Position numbers and translations under genes: made by a program
Source: Colocasia esculenta
Taxonomy: Eukaryota; Streptophyta; Magnoliopsida; Alismatales; Araceae
Direction of reading: 5' to 3'
NCBI GenBank assembly: GCA_014218235.1
Contig: CM024758.1
Span: 103,143,698-103,207,697, forward strand
Length of the DNA: 64,000 bases
Shown here: positions 10,891 to 21,515 of the stretch, in pieces
Layout of the letters: the number at the start of each line of letters is the position of its first letter
How positions within the stretch are numbered: position 1 is the first letter of the stretch
The notes under the pieces: generated by a model
What the model saw: the letters and a program-made list of their open reading frames with translations, nothing else
Database searches by the model: none
Told to the model about the DNA's origin: nothing

Positions 10891-13800
10891 ATGGCCGTTT
10901 CTGGAGTTTCCGGCACCGTCGGGGGCTATGGGGCTGCTTTCCTCACCGCAGAGCAGCAGGAAAGGTTCACCTCCGTGAAGACGAAGCTGTGCGGCAACAA
11001 GACAGTGGATGTAGCTGATCTAGAGAAGAATGGCATGCATAGAATAGTGGCAGTGATGCAAAGAATGAAGTGGTTGCAGATGGCAACCTTTTCAGAGGCA
11101 AGTTATCCGGACTTGGTGAAAGCTTTTTATGTTTGTCTAAAGTCAGAGGCAGATGGGTCTTTGACATCCATGGTCAAAGGAACCCATATATCACTTATGA
11201 GTTGTTGGAATCCCTTTTTGGAGTTTCTACTTCCAGTCACAGCGGGGTAGATAGTGTTGACATTCAAGCTAAGGGATTGGGAATAGTTGGTCCTGAGTTC
11301 AAGCTGAAGGATGGAAAGATAGATATCAACCAGTTGAACGCCTTCAACAGGATCTTGCATTTCATTGTTTGTCAAATTCTGGTGCCCAGGAGTGCCACCT
11401 TCTCCACCTACACCAAGGCGGACTCCGATATGATGTTCTGGGCCATCCAGAACCAAGGTATCAACTTGGCAGGAGTTATCATGGAATGGATGAAGATTGC
11501 TACGGCAATGATTTGGGACAGGAAAAGCAAGTTGAATGTGTCCCTTCCTTATGCCCATTTGTTAACCAAGATTTTCCAGCACCACAGCATCAGTTTAAAT
11601 GGTGAAGTCTCTGAGAAGATGGGCCAGGCAATGCGGAGTAGGAACTTGAAGAAAAGTGGGTTCTCCTTGGTAGCTGGGGTATGGACAAAAACCTCAGCAG
11701 CTGAACGTGAGGCCATTATTACAGAAGCTCAAGAAGTCCAAGAAGAGGCAGCTCAAGCAGCAACAGTAGCAGAGGTCAGAGTTGATGATTTGATGATGAG
11801 TGATAGCCGAATTGAGGATATACCTCCAGAGCATATTGAGCCCGTTGGGCAAGTTGAAAAGGTTGCCACCCCCACCTCAATAGTAGCTTCAGTACTTAGA
11901 GGTGTGCTGGACTCCATCACCAGCACTCAGGGAGAGCCTAAAATGGTTTGTGATCAAGCTGTAGAGGTTGTGGCACCAGGCCACAGTGTCGAGGTAGTTT
12001 TGGAAGAAGCTCCCATTCAGGGGGGAGCAAGAAGATGTTCATGAAGATGTGGCATCAGGACACAATGAGGATGTTCAGATGAAGGATGCTCCTAGTCAGG
12101 GGAAGCATATAGCTGAGAAGGAAGCAGAGCTTCAGGGGGAGCACACTGCTAGCCCCCAAGTTGATCAGTTTCAAGAAGGTGTTGTGGAGAGCACTTCTGA
12201 TGAAGAAAATGTTGATAATGTGGAGCCCGTTGCTAGGGCAAGTGAAAAGGGTAAAAGTGTAGTTCCTGAGATTCCCCTCCTCACAAGGAAGCCTCACCGG
12301 AGGCTAAAGCGGAAGAAGTTGAAAATCAATATGAAGCCTATAATTGACAGATTGGATGAACAATGTAAAATTCTTTGCTCTGTGCAGTCAGACATTGCTT
12401 CTATTTTCATTAGCCAGAGCACAGCAGCCAAGCAAGTTGGAGCATTGACTTCTGAGCTCCAAAGTCTAAAGGGTGAGTTGGGAAGCATTAAGCAAGTGGT
12501 CCAAGATTTATCGGTTTTTGTGAGGGCGCATCTAACCATTCAAGTCCCTCTTGCTCCCACTCCGGCCAGCAATTCAGGACCCAGTCAGGAAGAGGAAGAT
12601 GTTCGACCAGCAAGGGCAACTATTGATGAAGAATCTGAGCCATCAGGGCCAAAGGTTGTAGAAGAGGCAGTCCAGCCATCAGGGCCTATTGAAGCTGAGC
12701 AGTCAGGGCCACCAGGGCCAATCTTGGATGAGTCTGGGCCATCAGGGCCAATGGAGTCTGAGGCTGTACCAGCTAGAGCAGATGAAGACCAGGCTATAGC
12801 CCCTGAGCCCCCTAGCTCTTCTCCTCTTCCAACTCTAGCACCTCCTTCTCCAACATCATCCTCCACTGCACCTCTAGCACCTACTACCTTCAAACAACCT
12901 CTTCCTAGGCACATTTCATCTCCTACACCCTTTCCTTCACATTCATCATCATCTCCTGCGTCCTCCACATATACTCCTACTCCTCCTCCTTTTGAGGTTC
13001 CTCCAGTCTCCTCATCAGCTAGAGCCTCCTCTTCTGATCCCTCCTCAGCTGGACCATCCATTCCACCTCCTTGCACCCCTCGTTCCCTCCTTCATCCTCC
13101 TACTCCTTCCTTTGTAACCATCATTCCTGAGAGTGCTCAACTTGAACATCTTGAGATACAGGACATCAAAGATGAATTCGAAGAAGCAATTCTTCGATCA
13201 GTCCTGCAAGTCAGCACTCACATCCACAGGACTGGCTCTTCCAGCCATGTTCCTAAGAAAATGAAACTTTCTTCAAACCCTCTTGTTTCCTCTGAACCTC
13301 GTTTTCCACCTCTTTGGCTCTCCCTTACTGTTGTAAATAAAAACAAGCCTCTCTATCGTAAATATCTTCAGAAAATCACATTTGCCACCATTCTTGGACT
13401 TCCAACTCTCACCCTTACTGAACATCTAAATATCATTCTTCCTCTCTCTTTTTTATCCAAGGCTGACCAGTCAAAAATTTTCATCTTGACTGAAGCCAAA
13501 ACTGAAGAGCAGTGGGCTCGGGGTCACAAGTCTCTTTACAGCCAGTTTCTTCGAGCTCAAGCAGCCAAGTACCCACCCAGAGATCATCCTTTGACTCTCT
13601 CTGAGTGGTTCCAGATCCATCACAAGAACACCTGGGGGCCCTTTGTTCAGAAAGAAATCAAGTTTATCCGGCAATTCCAGATGTACAATGATTACTGCTA
13701 TCTCCACAATCTCCCTGAAGTTCAGCTTGGCCAATTCCGGCAAGCTATTCATGCTCTTGGTTCCAGTGATGCTCATACCGACTCCATCAGGGTTGATTTT

Positions 13801-14529
13801 GCTACTCTAGAGATCCCCGATGTGGTATTTCTGCCTCCTCTCCATTCTCTCATCATGGAATCAGCTGTTGGCTCCCTAATTTTTGAGAGATCTGCTCAAA
13901 TTATGGCCAGAATTTCAGTGCAGCAAAACCATTCTCTTTCCTTCCACAGATTTGTCTACAGGGAATATCATCAGGGCTACATCAAGTATGATGTTCTTGA
14001 CCCTATCTTATCTGAATGTGAACGTTTATCTCCTTCAGAATGGGAAAAGGTTTACCCCCTCACTGCTGAGCAGCTTACTGCCATCAATGTCTCTCAGGCT
14101 CAATCCAATCAACCTTTACTGTCTGCTGCTGAATTCCTAGATTCAAATTCCATTCACCTTGTTCGAAATTCTTATGATACATGGACTGAAAGATACAAGG
14201 TTTTTGTGGCTATGAAGAAGGACCTGAAGCGGCATCAAATCCACTACCCTATCAAAATTGATCAGTTCCTCCAGCGTGCCAATTTTGGAAAAACCAGTAT
14301 TTACAAATTATCTCTTGATCCAGACCGCTATGATCGTTTCTTAGATGAGCAGCGGGCGCTTCATATCCAGATGATGATTCCTGACATGGGACCTTCTTAT
14401 TCCATAGCTAGTGGGGTCTTTTGGCAACATTTTGAAGAGCAAGAACTTAAGGCTTGGCAAATCATTTCTCGCCATGCCTCTCTTCTATCTCCTGCCTTCT
14501 ATCTTCATGTACCCCCTAAGGATCAATAA
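10891..14529 (+). pseudogene. Env-like third ORF of element A (about 1,210 codons, two frameshifts)
   Basis: Starts at ATG 10891 (MAVSGVSGTVGG) and ends at TAA 14527-14529. The N-terminal ~320 residues match the plant retroelement domain often labelled putative plant transposon protein (AEQQERF, SYPDLVKAFY, ILVPRSATFSTYTKADSDMM). Then come an acidic, repeat-containing section, a coiled-coil-like helix (about 12350-12540), a long Pro/Ser-rich section (about 12545-13140) and an uncharacterised C-terminal ~450 residues. The frame shifts near 11195 and again in a run of six G at 12021-12026. Sireviruses carry such an ORF after pol and call it envelope-like by position. I see no clear signal peptide or transmembrane helix to support an envelope role. 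It is longer than the env-like protein reported for soybean SIRE1 (about 650 residues, from memory). Confidence 0.85.
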
Positions 14530-14604
14530 AATGGTTTCTTGGCTCTCATTTATCTTTTCTCTCTTTCTTCTTTGTCTTCTTGTGTTATCCTTTTTCTTAA
14601 TGAC

Positions 14605-14617
14605 AAAAAGGGGGAGA
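14605..14617 (+). promoter_or_regulatory. Extra polypurine tract of element A
   Basis: AAAAAGGGGGAGA, about 110 bp before the tract that abuts the LTR. Repeated polypurine tracts before the 3' LTR are a Sirevirus habit, also seen in elements B and C. Confidence 0.75.
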
Positions 14618-14716
14618 AAAATAACCATTCTAAAATACATTTCTCATTTTTATTTTTGAAAATTTACTTAGATTTATTTCAGAACCTTTATGTTTATGTT
14701 ATGTTTTGTCATCACC

Positions 14717-14730
14717 AAAAAGGGGGAGAT
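14717..14730 (+). promoter_or_regulatory. Polypurine tract of element A (plus-strand primer)
   Basis: AAAAAGGGGGAGAT ends exactly where the 3' LTR begins with TGATGATCAG, the position needed for plus-strand priming in reverse transcription. Confidence 0.92.
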
Positions 14731-17136
14731 TGATGATCAGTTCATCCCCATATAATTTTATGAATTATATATCTATTTTGGTGATTAACAAAACTCAAAT
14801 AAAACATGATCTAACAAGTTTTTATGAAGCTTAAGCACAGGAAATAAATCAGGTAAAATCAAGCAAAACTTGTAAGTATTCCTACCTTGTAGCATTTGAA
14901 GTACAGAGCAGGTAATTTTTCTAAGTACACATCGACTTCCTATGTGTTATAACGATTTCATTAGAATCATAACGATTTCCACACTTCTATCGATTTCATT
15001 TTCACAAGGATTTAATAAGTATCATACCGATTTCAGTTTTATAACGATTTCATAAGTGTTGTATCGATTTCGATCTCACAACGATTCGCTAAGTGAGTAT
15101 AACGATTTCGATCTCACAATGATTCGTTAAGTGAGCATAACGATTTCGATCTCACAACGATTCGCTAAGTGAGCATAATGATTTTGATCTCACAACGATT
15201 CGCTAAGTGAGTAGAAAGATTTGATCGCCGCATCGATTTGATAAGTGAGAACAACAATTTGCTCTCATAACAATTCGGTTTCACAATGATTTGATAAGTG
15301 AGAACAACGATTTTCTCTCACAACGATTTGTTAAGTGAGAACAACGATTTGCTCTCACAATGATTTGTTAAGTGAGAACAACGATTTGATAAGTGAGAAC
15401 AACGATTTGCTCTCACAACGATTTGCTAAGTGAGAACAACGATTTGCTCTCACAACTATTTGTTAAGTGAGAACAACGATTTGGTCTCATAACGATTTGC
15501 TTTCATATCGATTTGACAAGAGAACAACGATTTCTATTTCACATCGATTTGGTCTTCACAACGATTCGATAAGTTACATAACGACTTGGTCGCCGTAACG
15601 ATTCGATAAGTTACACAACGACTTGGTCGCCGTAACGATTCGATATAGCGAACAACGATTTGGTCAATACATCGACTTGATAAGTGAAACAACGATTTGC
15701 TCGCAACGATTTGGTTATAACGATTCATTCACAACGATTTGGTTATAACGATTTGCTCACAACGACTTGCTTATAACTACTTGCTTATACTCTCATAACG
15801 ATTTGTCTCTACAACGATTTGGTTATGATTGTATAACGACTTGTGTTCACATCGATTTGTTTATGGATGAATAACGATTTACATAAACAATGACTTATTC
15901 ACACAACGATTTCATAAGTCGTACTCATAATGATTTCATGAATTACAACGACTTGATATTCAAATAAGTTTCAAATATCTTGACAGTCAAAGTCGTCCCG
16001 CGTATGTCTCTGATATCTATGCATTTAATGTAACTGTATATTTCTCTGCAAAATACATGTCCACATATCTTCTATTCTTGTGCTTCTATAAGAAACATCT
16101 TTTTTGGAAAGCAGAATGGCATTTTTAATTTGGTGTATATTCGTTCTAACGTTGACTGACAACAAGAGATAGCATAGCTGTATATGGTTTAGCATTTATT
16201 GTGTGCAGGTCTCTGACAGCACAACCCCATACAATGTTGGACAAAGTAGAAGCTGAAGGATATCAAGAAGGATCTTCTCCTTGCATGCATGGAACGTAAA
16301 GGACTGTTGACTACAACATACCTGTTGAAGAATAAGGAGAACCATGCAGTCTAACGTTCATTAAAGCCTAGAGACAACGGACATCTAAACGGCTAATTCA
16401 GCAAGAGAAGATATATATACAAGACTGAAGACTCATGGCAAGATAACGGAAAAACGAAGAAGAGAGTTCCTGAAAAGCATTCAAAAATCTCATCGAGAAA
16501 TCTCGCAATAGTGTCTTAGCGAAAGAGCTTCTTGCTTTCCACTCCAACCTTTGTAGCTCTTGCTCTCTAGTGCCTCATTGTTGATAGTTTTGGAGAGCCC
16601 TTGTGATCTAAGAGATTCTATTATTGTAGATCTATCTTTCTCAGTCACTGCCTCAGATCGAGCGTTTGCTATAAGATTGGTCTAGGGGCATTTCGCATGT
16701 TTTCTCACTTTCCTGAGAAGTTCCTCTTCGTGTGTGAAGAGAAGACCTATTGGAAACAGGTGGTGAGTGTTCCCTTCGTGTTGAAGGAAGACCTGTGAAT
16801 CAGGGTGTTGTTTTCCTCTTCGGGTTGTGAAGAGAAGGCCAGCTGCGGCTGGATGTGTAAGTGTCCTTGAGGGGGACTATACCCTTGGGTAGTGAAATCT
16901 TGAGTTGTTGCTCAGGGACTGGACGTAGGACTCCTTTGGAGAGGAGGTCCGAACCAGGATAAAATCCTTGTGTTGTGTGATTGCCTATTTGTGCTTGTTA
17001 ATTTTTCTTTATTACTAACACTAACAGTCGAACGTAGTGTTTTGTGTTGAACATTTTTGTTGACAGGTTTAGATAATCGAATTTTAAGAATCTCATTCAC
17101 CCCCCCCCCCCTTCTGGGCTTGCTAGTTGGGCAACA
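14731..17136 (+). repeat. 3' LTR of element A (2,406 bp)
   Basis: Starts TGATGATCAG and ends GGGCAACA, matching the 5' LTR throughout. It holds the same U3 repeat array (about 14950-15960), TATA box at 16412-16419, U5 hairpin (16921-16955) and C-run. Differences from the 5' copy are mostly C/T and G/A changes plus unit-number changes in the array. Confidence 0.95.
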
Positions 17137-17141
17137 TCATC
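17137..17141. repeat. Target site duplication of element A (right), TCATC
   Basis: TCATC follows the LTR end and matches 3173-3177 exactly. Confidence 0.95.
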
Positions 17142-19471
17142 ATGCTTGCATAATTGTGCCCATGATTCCTGTGTATAATCATATTTTGAATTGCTTACAA
17201 ACTTTTTCATATCATGCACATGCTAAGGGGGAGTAAAATTGGAACGGGCAAAATATCTTTGAAAATGCTGCTTAATAAATGTCAAAACTTTTTGAAATTG
17301 AAAAAATTCAAAAAAATTGACTTTGATCAAAACTAGGTCGACACACTTTTGGACATGTGTCGACACATGTTGTTCACTGTTGCTTTCTATTGAGTTTTGA
17401 TACTTTTGTGTCGACACACATTTGAACATGTGTCGGCACCAATTGACTTTGATCATGACCAGGTCGACACACATTTGCTCATGTGTCCACACATCTTGCT
17501 TTTGAACATAATTAGGTCGACACACATTTGGACATGTGTCGACACTAGTTGCTTTTGATCATCACCAGGTCGACACACACTTGAAATTGTGTCGAGACTA
17601 GTCTATTGATGTTGCATTCTGAATAGGTTTTCAATGTCATGTGTCGACATATTGAAGATCATGTGTCGACATAGTTTCTTCAGATTTGTATTCAGAAATG
17701 CTATTCTTGAATCTGCCTTAAACGATCAATTGAGGGCAAATCATCTAAAATTCTAAGATTGTTTGGTGTTTTGATAATATTCATTTTGCATTAAATAAAA
17801 CAATCATGTTCACAATCTCAATCATCAACACTTTGAATGATATCCGATCAAAATTTCTTATATTTTTGCTCTCATTTGGAATGAACTCACACATCTCTGC
17901 TCTGTGTGTATAGGATTCCATCTCAATCTCTCCAATATTTTTAGAACCATCTCAAGTATCAAAAACTCTTGGCTTATCAGTTGACCTCTTCATGTTTCAT
18001 GAATCCATTCAAGATTCCATTGACATTTTTATATGAGAAATAAACTTTTATATATCTGGAATATTTGTACTCTTGGATTAAACATGAAGATGAAAAATAA
18101 GATTAAGAGTCATGTGTCTATCTTTATCCTTAATTGTTATTTTAGACTTTTGTTGCAAAACACTTTAATTAGACATATGAGTAGTCTTGAGTTTTATATC
18201 ACAAGAAGTATTAAAGTTTTATTTTTAACAACTGATAAGAATAAAATTTTAACAACTCAAGACTATGATTTATTAAGGTAAAAAGCTACCTGACACTCAA
18301 AAGAAAAAATCTTGAAAAATTGAAAGAAAAGATTTCAAGAAAAAGAATATTTTAAGAAAATTTACAGAGTAATGATTAGTACACTGAGTAACCAGGTTAT
18401 TCCAACTGAGACGTGATTTTACTTGAGTCAAAAGGTGTTGCTAAGTTATCATTGTTCAAAAAGAAGCAAACAAATAATCAGCATGTCTAGTAGTCAAACA
18501 CTCCTACACTAGGTAAGTGAGTGTGCTTGCACAAAAAAGTACGAATTAAATCTTCTTTACTAAATTTCTTGAAATTTGACAAATGAAAGAAATGGAAAGA
18601 AAAAGATAAAGGTGTCTAGAGTGCAGCTAACCTAAAATAGAATTCATGTTATTCAAGAAGTTAAATTGTTATTCTACATTGTATTAAGATCAAAACTTTG
18701 ATTTTCTAATGATATACACTCTTGACAACTCAATTTAGGTCACACAAATCATGTCACATTTGTAAAAAAATTTATAAAGTGACTTTTAATAATAACGAAC
18801 TATCGTAAGAACTCAATAAAGATCATCTTTATTTTAACCCTTGATGCATATTATGAAAGGTATAATTATATTATCTCTCATATACTAAATCATTGTGTAC
18901 CTTGATACCTTCATGGCCCCTTCAAAATCAAATTGTTTGTGCTCCTTGCAATACAATCTTATACTCAGGGGGAGCAACCTTATTGTTGATCTTTGATTAC
19001 ATACCCCAATCAATTGGTTTCATCACTCCTATTAGTTTCACATCATTTATTTTGGTCTCCATTCAGTTGGTGGTGGACAACTCTGATACTGTCAAAGGGG
19101 GAAAGTTATTTCACTTAGGGGGAGAATTCAGTATATTGTGTGTTTTGTAAGACCTCTATTCATCCTGTTGATTTTGGGAGAATTTGTTTAAATGGGAGGA
19201 AATTTATAAAGGGGAGAAATTCACAGTACCTTGCATGTTCATCTCTCTCTTTTGATGTTGTCAAAAGGGGGAAGAAATTCTGTTATTCTGTGAAAGAATC
19301 CTATTGATTTTGGGAGAATTTGTTTAAATGGGAGAAAATTTATAAAGGGGAGAACTTCACAGTACCTTGCATGTTTATCACACTCTTTTGATATTGTCAA
19401 AAAGGTGGAGAAATTCTGTTATTTTGTGAAAGAATGTTGTCATGTTTTGTCATCATCAAAAATGGAGAGAT
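17142..19471 (+). other. 3' non-coding part of element B
   Basis: No recognisable protein. It holds a series of Sirevirus-type purine tracts (near 17226, 18967, 19098, 19119, 19266 and 19400), two copies of a TTTTGGGAGAATTTGTTTAAA block (19172 and 19312), and a cluster of GTCGACACA/TGTGTCGAC inverted repeats (17335-17690). It ends with AAAAATGGAGAGAT directly before the LTR at 19472. This is the long 3' UTR expected before a Sirevirus 3' LTR, so B is a gag-bearing element that lacks visible pol. Confidence 0.65.
17335..17690. repeat. GTCGACAC palindrome cluster
   Basis: About ten GTCGACAC or TGTGTCGAC words in facing pairs, such as GTCGACACACATTTG then ACATGTGTCGACAC, at 50-60 bp spacing. 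The core GTCGAC is a perfect palindrome. It lies in the 3' UTR of element B. Confidence 0.8.
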
Positions 19472-19799
19472 TGTTGAGTTGTGTGCTTTGATGATGACAT
19501 ATTGTACACAATATGATGATGTCATGGTGTACATATGTGGGAGATTGTTGTGTTGTATCTTGACAATGACATGTTGTACACATCTTCTATTGTACACATA
19601 ATGATCATGACAACATTCACAATGTTTTGATGATAAATCATAAGTGCTTTCATGTTGCATATCCTTTAATTCATCATTGCAATTCATAGATTGACTGGCC
19701 ACATTGAAATCATGCTTATAGGAACATCAGATGTTCACATTTGGTCATAGTCAGCCGAAGAATAGACATCGGATGTACAATTTTGGTCTGTGTCAGTCA

Positions 19800-20290
19800 A
19801 AGTGTAACTTCGTCATATACGAAGCTAGACTTCAGATATGACGAAGTCACTTCAACCGATTAAGACTAAATTCAACTATGACTTCAGATGTACTAATTTG
19901 TTCATTATCAGACGAAGTGGAACTTCGTCATATACGAAGCTAAGCTTCGGATATAACGAAGTCACTTCGGCCGATCATGATAAATTCAACTGTGCCTTCG
20001 GATGTTCTAATTTGTTCTTTATCAGAAGAAGTGGAACTTCTTCATATACGAAGCTAAGCTTTGGATATGACGAAGTCACTTCGACCGATCAAGACTAATT
20101 TCGACCAACACTTCGGATGTTCACATTTTCACTTGCTCAGTCGAAGCAATGGCACTTCGTATATTCACGTTGTATTTCCGCAATCCGAAGCACCTTGACT
20201 TTGGATGTCATGATTTACACTTGGCCGGTCAAAGTGTTGAGACTTCGTATATTCATGTTATATCTTTGCCAGTCAAAGTTCTGACAGTCG
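19800..20290. repeat. ACTTCG/CGAAGT inverted repeats in U3 of B
   Basis: Repeated units with AACTTCGTCATATACGAAGC, AAGCTTCGGATAT and ACGAAGTCACTTCG, at 19803-19850, 19918-19970 and 20032-20080 and in weaker form to 20290. CTTCGT and ACGAAG arms face each other. Related CGAAGT words occur in the LTR of element C (24240-24430). Confidence 0.8.
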
Positions 20291-20489
20291 ACTTCTTGAC
20301 AGTTGACTCTCTCACAATCAATCAAACATAGATTACCTTATGTATAACATCGACTGCTTCTTTAATGAACTTAAACATCAATTGCCTTTTTCTCCTGACT
20401 AATTAATGATGCTATCTGTCCAAAATGTCATGTGACTGGCACGTGTCTTACTTGGGGTACTTGGTAAAAGTATCCAGCAGGTGCGGCGA

Positions 20490-20690
20490 AAAAAAGGAGT
20501 GTAGAAAGAGGCCGAAAAGAGGAGAGTCCAGAAGAGAAGAAGAGGAGCACCGCCAGGAGAAACAGAGCAGTAGAAGAGCAGCGAACGCGAAGAGAAGAGA
20601 GAGAAGAAGAAGAATAAGAAGGAGAAGGAGAAGGAGAAGGAGAAGAAGCCAGAAGGCAAAGCAGAGGTAGAAACAAGAAGAAGGAGTTTT
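20490..20690 (+). repeat. Purine-rich (GA/AG) tract in LTR of B
   Basis: About 200 bp, almost all A and G, with GGAGAA repeats near 20621-20645. The Arg-rich frames across it are composition artefacts. It lies just upstream of the U5 hairpin array and may belong to the transcribed leader. Confidence 0.7.
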
Positions 20691-20921
20691 GGATCTGAGA
20701 TCGTGAAGATCAGATCCAGAGCTAAAGAGGGATTTCTTCCTTCTTTCTATTCTGTATTTTCAGAACAATTCATTGTATGTGATCTGTGTAAGCGTTCTAT
20801 GCAGATCACCTGATTGTGTCTATTTTATCTTCACAATTGTACTGGGATATATCGTGCTAGAGGATCTACTCCCTAATTGGACTTGTTCTAGCAGGTTTCT
20901 AGATCCATCATGTTCTAAAGG

Positions 20922-21206
20922 TTGAGCATTGTGTGCTCAAGTGTTTGAGTCGTCGTGCTTAGGTTCTCTAAGCCGTCATGCTTAGGGGTTTTGGGAAGAG
21001 TCGTCGTGCTCTTGCCCAGTGGAGTGAGTCGTCATGCTCATATTCGGTCGGTGCTTGTGAGTCGTTGTGCTTACAAGTGGTTTCTGAAGTAGGTCGTCAT
21101 GCCTATCTCTAGGTTGTTCTTGTGAGTCGTCGTGCTCACAAGAGGTTGTTCTCAAAGGTGTGTCAGAGCCGTCATGCTCTGGTGTGTGTGTGAGCCGTCG
21201 TGCTCA
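20922..21206 (+). repeat. Array of ten U5 hairpins with a constant CGTCGTG/CGTCATG loop
   Basis: Consecutive inverted repeats: TTGAGC/GCTCAA at 20922-20940, CTAAGC/GCTTAG at 20968-20985, AAGAG/CTCTT at 20996-21013, TGAG/CTCA at 21025-21040, CTTGTGAG/CTTACAAG at 21054-21077, TAGG/CCTA at 21090-21105, CTTGTGAG/CTCACAAG at 21119-21142, CAGAGC/GCTCTG at 21164-21181 and TGAGC/GCTCA at 21191-21206. A weaker one with wobble pairs lies at about 20945. Loops are (T)CGTCGTG or CGTCATG except in the first unit (ATTGTGT). The arms change together, so pairing is kept while sequence is not. Confidence 0.85.
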
Positions 21207-21515
21207 TTGTACTCAGGTTTTAAGTAGTATGTTCTTCCGTCGTGGGGAGGTGGACGTAGGAGACACAGGTTGTGTTCTCCGAACCACCTAAAAATCCCTT
21301 GTGCACTGTGGTTTTATTTGTGATTTAAATTAGTTGTGTTAGATGATTGCATAGGGATTTCACTTCACACTACCTGTCAATTTAATCACACACTTTGCAT
21401 TAGATATGTGGGGTTTAATTGAATAGAACTCTTAACTTCGAAGTAATTTTTAATTACTTAAGTTCCCGACGCAAATCTATTCAACCCCCCCCCCCCCCTC
21501 TTCTAGATTTTGCCA

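Larger units (their letters stand above)
3178..17136 (+). mobile_element. Element A: complete Sirevirus (Ty1/copia) with env-like ORF, 13,959 bp
   Basis: Order: 5' LTR, primer-binding site, gag with two zinc knuckles, pol in copia order (protease, integrase, RT, RNase H), a large third ORF, polypurine tract, 3' LTR. The copia order, the unusual length, a third ORF after pol, the A-rich/GGGGGAGA polypurine repeats and the C-run at the LTR end all fit the plant-specific Sirevirus (SIRE/Maximus) lineage. The LTRs start TGATGATC and end GGGCAACA, and the element is flanked by perfect TCATC duplications. In the first ~210 bp the LTRs differ at seven positions, six of them transitions. It is not recent: gag and pol carry about ten premature stops, and pol and the third ORF carry frameshifts. 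It could move only with proteins supplied in trans. Confidence 0.95.
19472..21515 (+). repeat. 3' LTR of element B (about 2.04 kb)
   Basis: Starts TGTTGAGTTG directly after a purine tract. Ends at about 21515 (TTTTGCCA) after a C-run and TTCTAGA. U3 carries CGAAGT palindromes (19800-20290). A purine-rich tract is at about 20490-20690. U5 carries a hairpin array (20922-21206) and the GGACGTAGGA/TCCGAACC hairpin (21252-21285). It is followed directly by the pol of element C without a primer-binding site, so B probably sits inside C. The end is placed to within a few bases. Confidence 0.75.

Noticed and set aside
10891..11250. Separate 119-codon host gene
   Set aside because: It continues, after a frameshift, into the same domain of the env-like ORF of element A between pol and the polypurine tract.
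12585..13076. 163-codon minus frame, Gly/Glu-rich
   Set aside because: Antisense shadow of the Pro/Ser-rich section of the env-like ORF of A.
20425..20676. Arg-rich (+) and Ser/Leu-rich (-) frames
   Set aside because: Produced by the purine-rich tract in the B LTR.
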